DNA of 64,000 nt from Staphylotrichum longicolle (taxonomy: Eukaryota; Ascomycota; Sordariomycetes; Sordariales; Chaetomiaceae): positions 9,858,001 through 9,922,000 of the forward strand of contig JAHCVI010000001.1 in NCBI GenBank assembly GCA_019096155.1. Reading direction: 5' to 3'. The notes under the pieces were generated by a model. The model did no database searches. It was not told the origin of the DNA and was given only the letters and a program-made list of their open reading frames with translations. Position 1 is the stretch's first letter. Each line of letters starts with the position of its first letter. A program made the translations under genes and the position numbers. Below, piece after piece: positions 10,152 to 21,127 of the stretch.

Positions 10152-12669
10152 ATGCCAACCGTCCGTCTCTCCCGGGTCCCGGCCCTCACCCCCAAACACT
10201 TGCTGCGCCTCCGCCTCCGCCTCCGCACCCCTCATCCCCGACACTACTCCTCCACCACGCCCCACCCCCTCCATCCCCTTCTCAAAATCTCCCCCGAAGT
10301 CACCGATGCCCTGGCCACCAACACCCCCGTCATCGCTCTTGAGTCCACCATCTACACCCACGGCGCCCTCGCCCCGGACCTCCCCGCCCACCTCGAGTCC
10401 ATCGCTCGCGCCCACGGCGCCGTCCCGGCCGTCTGCGGCATCCTGGCCGGCGTGCCCACCGTCGGCCTCACGCCCGCCGAGATCGACCGCATGGTGGCCG
10501 AGGGCGCCAAGAAGGCCTCGCGCCGGGACCTGGCCTACCTCGCGGCCAAGGGCGCGGTGCTGGGCGAGGCGGCGGCGCCCCACGGCGGCACGACCATCTC
10601 CGGGACCATGGTGCTGGCGCGGCTGGCGGGGATCCGGGTGTTCGGCACGGGCGGGCTGGGCGGCGTGCACCGCGGCGGGGAGAGGACCATGGACGTGTCG
10701 GCGGATCTGACCGAGCTCGGGAGGACGCGCGTCGCCGTCGTGAGCAGCGGGTGCAAGGGGTTCTTGGACATCGGGCGGACGCTGGAGTTTCTGGAGACGC
10801 AGGGGGCGTTTGTCGCGACGTTTGCCGAGGGGAGGGAGAAGGTGGATTTCCCGGCCTTCTGGGCGCGGGAGAGTGGTGTGCCGAGTCCGAGCGTGTTGCG
10901 GGACGAGAGGGAGGCGGCGGCGGTGATTCTGGCGCAGGAGAGGCTGGGCGTGGAGTCGGGGCTGTTGTTTGCGAACCCGATCCCGGAGGAGTTTGCGATC
11001 CCTAGGGCGGAGATGGAGAAGGTGCTGGAGACGGCGGTGAGGGAGGCGGATGAGAAGGGGTTTAGCGGGAGCGCCAACACGCCGTATATCCTCAAGAGGA
11101 TCAGGGAGTTGACGGACGGGAGGAGCGTGCCGGCGAACTTGGCGCTGGTGGAGTCGAATGTTGCGCGAGCGGCCAAGGTTGCGGTGGAACTGGCGAAGCT
11201 GATGGACAGCTCGACTGTCACGCCGACTGTGGTGAAGACTACCGTTACGACCAAGACGACGTCGTGGCCTGGCGTTGACATGGCCGGCCAGCCATCATCC
11301 ACAGTCCAGGTGCAGTCACAGGTAGAAACAGACGCGAAGCAGGTAGGACATTAGGGAGGAAGCACGCGCTACTAGTTAAACTAACTTGGCCCAGGACAGC
11401 CATCCAGTAGACGTCCTCGTGGCAGGCGCAGTCGCCCTTGACTTGAACTGCGACTACGCCGGCGGTGTAACATCCGGGCACGGCAAGACAGTATCGCCAG
11501 CACTGCATACCTCCAACCCAGCTACCATTAACCAGTCCGTAGGCGGCGTTGGACACAATATCGCCCTCGCCGCGCACAGGGTCAGTGAGGACGGCAAAGT
11601 GCGTCTCTGCAGCATGGTCGGCGATGACATTGCCGGCTCAACCATCCTCTCAGCCCTCCAAACTTCCGGCCTCGACACCTCAAGCATCCGGCAACTCGGC
11701 CATGAATACCCCTCCACCCGCACCGCCCAATATGTCGCCGTCAACGACGCGCACAAGAACCTCGTGATGGCCATGGCCGACATGGCCATCTTCTCCGCAC
11801 ACTCCTTTCCCGCATACTGGAACTCGGCAGTGGCCGCCTCCAAGCCCAAGTGGCTCGCCGTCGACGCCAACTGGGCCGAACACGACATCCAGACCTGGAT
11901 CCACGCCGCGCGCAACCACGGCGCCAAGGTCGCCTTCGAGCCCGTCTCGGTGGAGAAATCCCAGCGCTTATTCCCCGCCCTCCACCACAAGAAACACACC
12001 CACACTCACTCCCACTCGCACTCGCACACGCACACCAGCATAACGGACCGACTCTCCGTCTTCCCCCGCGCCAGCGTCGACCTCTGCACGCCGAACCAAC
12101 ACGAGCTGCTCGCCATGTACGAGGCGGCCAAGCGCCACGGCTACCTGGAGCACGACCTGCCGTGGTTCGAGGTGATCGACGCCTTCGGCATCATGCGCGG
12201 CGCCCGGGAGCGGTTCGTGAGCATCGCCAGCGCCGACGTCGCCGACGCGGGCATCCCCGTGCAGGCCGTCAACCTGCTGCCGTACATCCCGACCATCATC
12301 ACCAAGCTGGGTGCCAACGGCGCGCTGCTGACGACGGTGCTGGGGAGGGACGATCCGCGGCTGCGGGACCCGGAGGAGGCGAGGTACGTCGTGAGCAGAT
12401 CCATGAACGATCATCCGCACGTGGGCGGGGTGTATATGAGGCTGTTTCCGGCCGTGGAGAGGGTCAAGGATGTGGTGTCGGTGAATGGCATTGGGGATAC
12501 CTTTATGGGGGTGCTGGTGGCGGGTCTGGCGATGGGAGGGAAGGTGGAGAGGCTGATTGATGTTGCGCAGCGGGCGGCGGTGTTGACGTTGAGGAGTAAA
12601 GAGGCCGTGAGTGAGGAGGTGAGGACATTGAAGGGGGCATTGAGGAAGGCGGTGGAGGAGTCGAGGTGA
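10152..12669 (+). CDS. bifunctional pseudouridine-5'-phosphate glycosidase / pseudouridine kinase
   Basis: Exon 1 is 10152-11342 and exon 2 is 11395-12669; a 52-bp intron (CAG|gtagga .. ctaac .. cccag) joins them in phase 0 to give 821 aa. The N-terminal half is a PsuG (indigoidine synthase A family) domain, with ALESTIYTHG, a KGAVLGEAAAPHGGTT-like segment, RVFGTGGLGGVHRGGE and a late SVPANLALVESN. The C-terminal half is a PfkB/ribokinase domain with VAGAVALDLNCDY, SVGGVGHNIALAAHR and NGIGDTFMGV, including the catalytic Asp. Known roles: PsuK phosphorylates pseudouridine and PsuG splits it to uracil and ribose-5-phosphate. The first 40 residues are Arg/Ser-rich with RHYSS, suggesting a mitochondrial presequence. 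A His-rich insert (HTHTHSHSHSHTHT) lies in the kinase half. Confidence 0.92.
11990..12038. repeat. CA/CT-rich low-complexity tract encoding a His-rich loop
   Basis: A degenerate cac-ac-tc repeat in the PfkB half encodes alternating His with Thr or Ser. It probably forms a surface loop rather than part of the fold. Confidence 0.7.
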
Positions 12670-13183
12670 AGTTCATTGTTTCTGTCTTACACGCAGAAGA
12701 AGACGGGCTATATTGCACGAACGTTCCCACAGTCGATCCCATTGATACTTTTGTTTCAGACGAGACACCGTTCGGCTGTCGACCTCCTCATGAAACCAGA
12801 TAATCGACCTCGGTTTGGGCAGTGGATTGGCATTGACCTCCCGTGAGGAGTCTCTGTGGTCTCCTCCGATCGACATCGCCAAGCTTGGCAAGGTTATTAG
12901 CAAGATCAAGGCACGCCATGCAACATCATCGAAGGAACACCATGCCCGATCAAGGTGTTCCCCAGGTTTCGAGGGAGCTTCCCCGCATCACGCCCCAAAG
13001 AAACCTCGGCAGCATCCTGCATGAGGAGAGCTCCCCGCATTTCGACCACTACCCTTGCTGCTTGGCATGGGCATTGGCATGGGAAGCTCTCCTTTTAAGA
13101 GATGATACGAGCGACCCCCATATCATTTCTTAAATCATTGTCCAGTTTACACACAACTCCTAAACACGTACAGAGCCGCCACG
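12670..13183. other. intergenic between PsuG-PsuK and the dehydrogenase
   Basis: Nothing but short frames. It should hold the terminator of the upstream gene and the promoter of the downstream one, which lie head to tail on the plus strand. Confidence 0.6.
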
Positions 13184-14383
13184 ATGCCGATGCACAACGG
13201 CTTCCTCCCCCGCGAGGGTTTCAAGAGCGACACAGTGCTCAAGATCATCCGCAACACGGCGCTCAACCCCAAGCTCATCCTGCCGCTGCTGTTGTTGGCC
13301 AAATACACCAAGAAGGGCCAGGATTGGGCCATCCTCCACCCCACAGCCCACTCGCGCCTCAAGACGCTGCTGGCGTTCGGCCTCATCCGGTGGATCAGCA
13401 ACTACTTCTCTCACGGCGTGCTGAACAACTGGGTCGACGACAAGTATGACTGGTCCCGAGAGATTGTCGTCATCACGGGTGGTGCCGGAGGCATCGGTGG
13501 GCAGGTCGTGCAGTTGCTGGCCGAGAAGGGCATCAAGGTGGTCGTGCTGGACATCCAGCCCCTGACCTACCCAGCCGGTAAGCAACAACTCACCCTTTCC
13601 TTGTCTCATGCATAACCACTAACACACTTCCCAGGCCCCACCGTCCACTACTTCAAGTGCGACATCACCTCCCCCAAGACCATCGCCGCCGTCGCGCGCG
13701 AGATCCGCCAGACCGTCGGCAACCCGACCATCCTGATCAACAACGCGGGCGTGGTCCAAGGCCGCACCATCCTCGACGCCTCGGAGCGCGACATCCGCTT
13801 CACCTTCGACGTCAACACCTTCGCGCACTACTGGACGACCAAGGAGTTCCTCCCCTCCATGGTCCGCGCCAACCACGGCATGGTCGTGACCGTCGCCTCG
13901 GTCGCGGCCTGGGTCACCGTGCCCAACATGGTCGACTACGCGGCCTCCAAGGCGGCCGCCCACTCCTTCCACGAGGGGCTCACAGCCGAGCTCAAGACGC
14001 GCTACAACGCGCCGCGCGTGCGCACCGTGCTGGTCAACCAGGGGTACACCACCACGCCGCTGTTCAAGGGCTACCACAACGACAGCCCCTTCCTGATGCC
14101 CGCGCTCGAGCCCGCGACGGTCGCCGAGGCCATCGTCCGGCAGGTGCTCAGCGGCAAGAGCAACCAGCTGCTGCTGCCGGCGTTCGCCAACACGCTGCCC
14201 GTGCTGGCGGGCATGCCGCACTGGTACCAGAACAGGCTGCGGTCCAAGAACCAGGCCATCATGGCCAACTTTAGCGGCAGGAAGGTCGTGGAGGATGTGG
14301 ACAGGTTCTACGACGAGAAGGAGAGGGCCGAGGGTGAGGGTGCGGATGCGGTTGCTGCGAGCACGGTGTTGGTGGAGAAATGA
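13184..14383 (+). CDS. short-chain dehydrogenase/reductase, membrane-anchored (retinol-dehydrogenase-like)
   Basis: Exon 1 is 13184-13577 and exon 2 is 13635-14383, joined in phase 1 across a 57-bp intron, giving 380 aa. The Rossmann motif TGGAGGIG lies at residues 98-105 and an NNAG motif follows. The catalytic Ser is about residue 220 (TVASVAAW), with Tyr 233 and Lys 237 in DYAASKAA. The first 90 residues contain hydrophobic stretches (LILPLLLLA, LLAFGLIRW), which suggests anchoring in the ER or lipid-droplet membrane as in the DHRS/RDH10-like group. It should be an NAD(P)-dependent oxidoreductase; the substrate cannot be read from sequence. All catalytic residues are present. Confidence 0.9.
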
Positions 14384-15312
14384 GGGGGCTTGGGGGTGTT
14401 GAGGTTTGGTTTTTTGGAGTTGTCTTTGTATGTTTGTCTATTGTGAGCACCGGGCGTTGCTGGGAGTGGGGTCGGCGGTGATTGTGTAACAGCTGATTGT
14501 GTCGTGGAGGGTGAGAACGTGAGACATGCGGGGTGCACTGTGGAGGACGAACCCCTGACTGCCGTGGTTCCCTTTGGAATGCAAGTCACATTCCGAAGCC
14601 TTGGTCACACATTCTTTCGCCTGATGCGCCCCGTGATGGATTAGGAGTGAATTGAGGTTGTCTATTGTTGTTTGGTAACATCGGATTGCATTTTCCCACA
14701 CAAGCAATTGCCACTTCTCAATCTCACAAGCGTTGGTCAGTTGGAACCAGGGGTTGCTTGTGTCACATCCAAATGCTGTTCAAGTGAGACTTCTGAACAA
14801 AAAGACGATCAGCCCTTGTTACCTTCCAGCGTCAGACTTCGACAATCTTGCTGTTTACTCACAGTTCTCATTCGCTTCTCAGCTGAGTGGTCTTTGTTTA
14901 CTTGGGAGACGTAGACCCATGTGAATACCAAAATCAGATGAGAAACACAGGCAACCCCCGTGAACGAAGACTTGACAATGTGATTGTCTTTCCTTTGTTC
15001 TTTGAGTCTTTTCTATCATCAACAGTGTTCAAAAGAGAGTGAATCTCCTGCCTCGTGATTACAACCATCTTGTTATCCGAACAGGTAGAAAGTCACAAAG
15101 CAACTATTATGTCCAGCAACCTGACTCACAGAGACTGTCACGAGAACTTAGCAGTAATCCGACGTCTCTACAAGTTGACCAATTTAGTATATAAACAACC
15201 ATCTACCTCAGGATTCCTGTCCGTTTATCTCAGTATCTCCAACTCTTCCATCATCACCTACTACTACCAATTTTGAACCCCTTGCGTGCCCTACATAACC
15301 GCCCCAACCGTC
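14384..15312. other. intergenic, promoter of the 112-aa gene at its right end
   Basis: No gene is recognised. AT content rises towards the right, with a TATA box and a pyrimidine-rich segment just before the next start codon. Confidence 0.6.
15188..15195 (+). promoter_or_regulatory. TATA box of the 112-aa gene
   Basis: TATATAAA lies 118 bp before the ATG at 15313. It is followed by a CT-rich stretch ending in TCCATCATCACC, a typical strong fungal core promoter. Confidence 0.6.
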
Positions 15313-15651
15313 ATGACCATCATCGCGACCATCCCAGGCGGAACGCCCACCGCCAAGACTCCACAGACGGCGTTCTATCGTGTCAGCAACACGTGCAGCC
15401 CATTCCCCCACTGCTCGGACCCTACCGACCTCCACGACGACTATCTCTCAAAGTCAAAGGGGGCGGCGGCGAGGTGGTCAGGGTCCGAGAGGAAGATCGC
15501 CAAGGCGAGGCAGCAGCAACTCAACGCCAGCCGCCGCAATAAGGCCGCCTTGCTGGGGGTCTTTGACATCGTGGGCGCCGTTGAAGAGGAGGAAACAGCC
15601 GAGGATGAGGCTTTCGAATACAATGAGGAAGAGCCCGGCGATGAGGAATAA
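15313..15651 (+). CDS. small hypothetical protein with acidic tail, 112 aa
   Basis: This single-exon frame starts at the first true ATG (MTIIATIPGG) after a TATA box and a pyrimidine tract. The N-terminal half is Thr/Ser/Pro-rich. The middle is basic (RKIAKARQQQ, ASRRNKAALL), followed by a short hydrophobic patch (LGVFDIVGAV) and a strongly acidic end (EEEETAEDEA, EEEPGDEE). No signal peptide or membrane helix is visible. I do not recognise a family. Support comes from coding-like codon use in an otherwise AT-richer neighbourhood and from the promoter. A well-formed intron downstream of the stop suggests the transcript is spliced in its 3' UTR. Function unknown; it could be a lineage-specific gene or, less likely, part of a non-coding transcript. 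Confidence 0.5.
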   Translation: MTIIATIPGGTPTAKTPQTAFYRVSNTCSPFPHCSDPTDLHDDYLSKSKGAAARWSGSERKIAKARQQQLNASRRNKAALLGVFDIVGAVEEEETAEDEAFEYNEEEPGDEE

Positions 15652-15774
15652 CTGCGGAAGAACATGAGGAGCGTAAAATTGGGTTCCCTGAAGAACACGA
15701 CGAACGACTCAAGAGGTCCGTCCAACTGTCGTCGCCTCACTCTCTGCTGGGATTTGGGATTTGTATCTTGCAAG

Positions 15775-15835
15775 GTATGTATCACTCTCTGGGGAGAGCT
15801 AGATTGTTGTTTTCCTAACATGTCTTCTTTGATAG
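15775..15835 (+). other. probable intron in the 3' UTR of the 112-aa gene
   Basis: A 61-bp segment has GCAAG|GTATGT at its left end, CCTAAC near 15815-15819 and GATAG at its right end. It lies 124 nt after the stop codon at 15651. All three splice signals match the other introns of the window, so the transcript probably continues here. Confidence 0.5.
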
Positions 15836-17887
15836 CAAGAGAGATTGGCAACTTTTACTCCTATGTTTAGACAGCAGGTTTAGAACGAGTAAGTGGGTTT
15901 CCGAATTTGAACATGTTCTGTCTTTGCTCATCTGGCTTTGCCTTTTTCTCTATTCTTGCCCATAAATCAAAGAGCTCTAAATTTATAAATTAACGTCTTG
16001 ATTGACACTCGCCTAGTACTCGCCTAGTTTTTTTCGACCCGTTCACTGTTTCTCTCGACCTCGGAAAAAACGTGGCGTCTTTCCAGGTCTCAGTGCCCAG
16101 CAATCGTAGTCTAAAGGCTCAACGACAAGAACTCGATGGAAGGGCACCAAGTTGCAGATAGAACTATATCCCCATCAAACCGAAGAGGGAACTCGCCCTT
16201 TGTCTCGAAACATGGCATCAGAGGACGCAACCCACTTATAGAAGACTTGCCGTTTTCGGAAGTCAATCAACATTTTCTCAAAGTCAGGGGCGAGCAGGGG
16301 TTATGCAAGCACTGGTGCAGTACATATTACCTAGTACCTTAGTTTAAGCATCGGGATTCCTATATGCAATCATTAAGCGTATGTCGCAAAGAAAAGATCT
16401 TGAGTCTTTTGCCCTTTGCACTCAAAAATTTGTTCCCTAGTTACCCAAAGGGCAACAAGACCGATTCCATGCCCCCACACACTCTCTGTATTGTGTCTCG
16501 GGCTTGCTATGTCTCCCCTAGCTCTCCCACCAAAGGCAATATATCAACATCGAACCATCTAGCTGCCGAGTGGTCCGGAATGACACCACCATCTGCTGAG
16601 ACGACAGTTCGCATTGCCGAATGGAGAGGAGGTTGCAGATTGCACTGCATCCGGGGCCGACTTGGGGACACCCTGACGCCCTGCATCTGATAAGGCTGCG
16701 CATCGAGCCTCGGTCACCTTACATGTGTACCTGTGCGTGGGTTTCGCCGGTCCCAGACCCCGGATTTTTCGACATCCCACCTCGCGGGAAACAGGTCCCT
16801 TGGTGGGTTCGTTCCAAATTGCCATGTGGTGAGCCTGCTCGAGGCCTGTAAAAAAAAAGTGGAACACACCTGAGAGTTATGCTGGCAGGAGACGCACGGG
16901 CTCTGGAATGAATGGTGCCAGGGAGGCCCAAGCTCCCAAAGTGGGCTCGCCTGAGGGATGCCTGCCGAGCGTTCTGGCCTGGGTCGACACTGGCCCGCTC
17001 TGGCCGTTTGACAAATGCAGGCGACGGCGCGGCGGCCAATGGAGACCCGCCGATTGGCAGTGACGGTGGAGGCGCCGAGCGAGCGACGTCCAGATCAGAT
17101 CATCCCGGGCGTGGAATCAGCCCACTTGTGCTGGAAAACGGGGAAAGATGGATCGCGATATCGCCTGTGCCGTTCAACACCTCCGCCGCCGCCCGCCAAA
17201 TTGACAGCACCGAGAGAGCGAACCTCGACTCTTGTCGCCCCTTCCCTGCGCTGCTGCTGCGCTGTCCTGACTCTCTGACCGCCTAGTCGGCGTCTGGGCT
17301 CTCGGGCTTCTCTGAACGCAATGCATCCTTTTCCCGTCGTATTATTCTCACGCCCTGCATGTTCCAGAGGAGCATCGTAGCCCCGTGATATTCACTGCTA
17401 CCCCGGCCGGGCAGCGATTTTGCAGATCTCTCGTTCCACCAGGTCCCCTGACGCCGCCTTGACGACTGTGCAGTGCAGCTTCGTCTTTTTTTTTCTGCTC
17501 CGCTGTTTTGTCCTCCGGTCCCAACCACCTGGGACGGGCTCTATCAAAGTTACTGTGTTATCCGCATCTGGGACTTTCATCTCGACCCCGGTCTCATCCA
17601 CACCCTCCATCCTTGTGTCGTTGACGTCTCGCATCTCCAGTTGCGGCGGCCCCCGCCTGCCATTCGTCCACCCCACCATCAAGCTGTCAACCCCCCGTAT
17701 CCGTCCCAGAAACTCGACCCTGAGCCGTATCTCTCTTCTCTGACGACATAATCTGATGGTGACGACCTTTTCCCACGCAGCAGCACAGCTCATTCTCGAG
17801 GCTCAGACAGGAAGTCCCGCGTCGGACCTCGGACCGTCTTCCACAATTCGCCTTGCTCCCCACAGTCCCAGCGGACCGCAGCCCGTC
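15836..17887. other. gene-free stretch upstream of the monooxygenase
   Basis: The left part (15.85-16.5 kb) is AT-richer, with a direct repeat (ACTCGCCTAGT twice) near 16008. The right part is GC-rich leader and promoter of the monooxygenase, with CT-rich tracts. No convincing coding frame. Confidence 0.55.
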
Positions 17888-20036
17888 ATGGCTCCCGCCG
17901 CCGTGGCCGACAAGGCTTCGGACCAGCTCAGCGAAGACAGGATGGATACCACCGAATGCGTCGACCGCCTGACCCTGCTCCGGAGCATGCCCGAGGCGCC
18001 CGTGGAATGCCAGGTTTGCGTCGTCGGTGCGGGCCCAGCCGGCCTGATGCTGGCATGCAATCTCGGCCGGTGCGGCATCAAGGTGGAAGTGGTGGATGAC
18101 AGGGCAGACCAGACGCCAGTGGGGAGGTGAGTTGTTGAGACAAAACAGTCACCCATCCCTGTGACCCCTTCTTGTTCGCTGACACGGGTTACCACAGGGC
18201 CGACGGCCTGCAACCAAAAACGATCGAGACCTTCCGCCAGATGCGCCTGGCGGATCCTTTATTGCAGCGCGGCGTTCGAGTCTACGACATCGCATTCTGG
18301 CGCAGCACGGCAGACGAACCCCTCCATCGACTCGGCCGCGAAGTTCACTACCCGCCCGTCATTGATGTCCTCGACCCCTACATTCTGCTTGTGCACCAGG
18401 GCATGGTGGAGAGCTTGTTCATTGAGGATCTGAAGAAGCGCGGCGTGGAAGTTCGCAGGAACACGGCCTTCGACTCGTACAGTGTCTGCGACAACAAGGG
18501 GGGCCCGCTCCAGGTCAACTGCCGGACAAACGTGACGCAGGACCGCAAGACGCTCCTCACTCAGTATCTCGTTGGCTGTGGGTCCCCTTGAGAGTTTACA
18601 AGGGGTCAACTTCGGACTGACTTTTTTTCTTCAGGCGATGGCGCTCATTCAAAGGTTAGAAGGAGCATACCAGATGCTAAGCCCGTCGGCATGTCGCAGG
18701 CTTCCGTCTGGGGTGTGCTCGACGGAGAGCTAGTGACCGACTTCCCCGATATCTGGTCCAAAACTCTTGTTTATTCGCAGGAGCACGGTTCCATTCTGAT
18801 CATCCCCCGCGAGCGGAACATGACGCGCTTCTATATTGAGCTTAAGAGCACCCCGAAGGCGGATAGGAGCCAGCTTGGCCAGGAGTTCGTCATGCAGCGC
18901 GCCAAGGAGATCATGGCTCCATTCAAGGTCGGGTGGAAGTACATTGAGTGGTTCGGCCGCTACCAGATCGGCCAGAGAGTCGCAAGCCGGTTCTGCGACA
19001 ACCATCACCGCGCATTCCTTGCCGGCGACGCCAGCCATACGCACTCGCCCAAAGCCGCCCAGGGCATGAACACGTCGATGCACGATGCTTGGAACCTGTG
19101 TTGGAAACTCAACTTTGCCGTGCGCGGTCTTGCCAAGCCAGCCTTGCTTGAAAGTTATGAAGAGGAGCGGAGGAAGATCGCGCTGGATCTGGTTAACTTT
19201 GACTATGAGCACGCGAACCAGATTGCAGCGGGCGATGCCGCCGCCCTCGCGGAGAACTTCAGGACTAATGTTCGTTTCATCTCGGGGATAGGGGCCGAGT
19301 ACGGCGAAAATGCCATCAACATGGTGGAGGCCCAGTCTTGGGTCATGGGCGAGGCCAAGCCGGGATGCCTGCTGCCGCCGGCCAAGGTCACACGCTATCT
19401 GGATTCCAACCCGGTCGATATCCAGCTCGACATTCCCATGCTGGGCCAATTCCGCATCTACCTCTTGATGTGGGACGTCCACCAGTCGCGCATCTTCCTC
19501 GACACCTTCTGCGAGGCCATCGCATCAAGCGACTCGCTCGTTAGCCAGCTATCTGCAGCCGCAAGTCTCTCCTACGCCAAGCAACCCCGTCTCCCCGCCC
19601 CGGAGGACATTTACCTCCGCCCTGAACGCTACACCGCCGTCAGCCACCTCTTCACGTTTGGTCTCATCAGTACGTTCCCCGTGCCCCTCACTCCCTTTCA
19701 CACTGAGTCCCTGACTAACCCGTCTCCACAGCAACCATGCCAAAATCCGAAATCGAAATCACCGACCTTCCGGCCCTCCTCCAAGACAGCCGCTGGACAT
19801 TCTACCTGGACGACATCCCCGAGCAGGACACGCGCGGCGCTCTCTGCACCAACAAGTGGCTTGGCAGCCTCGGCCCCGGCGAGGTCGCCATTGTGAATGT
19901 GCGGCCCGACGGTTATGTGGGCTCCATCGGTCGCTGGGACTCGAGCATCGATGATGCGGGCGAGGATGCGGCCAAGTGGTTGGATCAGTACTATGATCGG
20001 TTTTTGCAGGTGCCCGCGCCGCCGGCGCAGGCTTGA
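17888..20036 (+). CDS. FAD-dependent monooxygenase, phenol 2-monooxygenase family
   Basis: Four exons (17888-18126, 18198-18577, 18635-19669, 19732-20036) join in frame to 652 aa with GT-AG introns; the last intron has a CTAAC branch site. Motifs of class A flavoprotein hydroxylases are complete: the FAD-binding [12 protein letters not shown] near residues 45-56, a DG motif ([12 protein letters not shown]) after exon 2, and the second FAD motif [18 protein letters not shown] near residue 337. The C-terminal 200 residues fit the thioredoxin-like phenol-hydroxylase dimerisation domain. It should hydroxylate an aromatic substrate using NADPH and O2; the substrate is unknown. I chose the ATG at 17888 (purine at -3); an in-frame ATG at 17756 would add 44 unlikely residues. 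No partner aromatic-pathway gene lies beside it. Confidence 0.9.
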
Positions 20037-21127
20037 TTGTCGAGGGTTTGAAGGACTTAGGAGGATGTTCGTAATACAGAGAGAGGGGGCTTAGACAAAC
20101 GGAGCCGGTGTTTATTGGTGGAGCGTATATAGGTGGCGATGCTGCGAGGCAGTTGTTGTTGTTGGGCCGGAGGAGTTGTCAAGGGGTTGTTGGGTAGTAC
20201 CCCTTTTCTGTTTGTTTGTTTCATTCCCATCCTGCTTGGCGTTGGGCGTTGACATGGCATACGAAAAGTGTCAGATACAGTATTTCATGTCTCGTTAATC
20301 CATAGGCTTGTGGCCGTGTTGTGCATTGATGATGAACTTGTATTTCTTTGGGGTTTCCTCCTGTTCCACTCCGTAGCAGTACTTGACGTTGCCGGTCTGG
20401 TTCCTAGATACCATGCATAAAAGTCTACAATGTGGCGCTTGCTGCGGTGATCAGTGCCTCCCTGGACGGGATGTGGTATGTATTGGGCCAAGCCAACTTG
20501 GGCGTGTTTCTGAGGAGTGTGGCATAATTGGCGAGGGTATCGGCACACCCCTGGATTCAGGGGTTAGAGATTCGACAACCGGTTAGCTTCCACCAGATAA
20601 AATGGAGTCACAACTGTGATATCGTGAGTGAAACAAGCTTTCTATTGGACATAATAACTATGGCAACCTATTCTTCTTGTCTTGTGATGATTGTTCTTGG
20701 TGATAATGACGTCCCTCCGACCTGAGCGCGTCGTCGCCGCCGGTTCTGTTCTGCGCGCCTGAGACCCGTCAGTCCTCGATGGGATGAGCAGGAGGGAAGA
20801 ATGAGACGAAACGAGAAAATCAGATACGAGGATTGGAAGGCGGCTCACGCCCCGTGGGTGAAACATACCAGTTGTATTGATAGGAAGGGTTGATTTCGTT
20901 TGATCCCTCGGCGACAAGTGTTCTCTCTAGACCCTAATCGTACGCCGGGAAAGCCGACTCGCGACGGTCGACCCTTTGAGATTCCAAGCCGGTGTGGTGA
21001 CTATGTAAATGTGCCCACACTAGCTGGGCGTGTTAGTTTAAACAAGGCTAGCATGCGTGAATCGAAAGAATTTGGTGAATACCTTGGGGGCTACAGTACA
21101 CCACGAAGTTCGTTTCCCGACCCGGGA
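20037..21127. other. gene-free stretch between convergent genes
   Basis: It contains the 3' regions of the monooxygenase and of the HET gene. Only short frames are present, with GT-rich patches near 20150-20220. Confidence 0.6.

Noticed and set aside
15850..16550. AT-richer stretch considered as a RIP-mutated transposon relic
   Set aside because: I see no strong TpA excess pattern, no terminal repeats and no transposase-like fragments.
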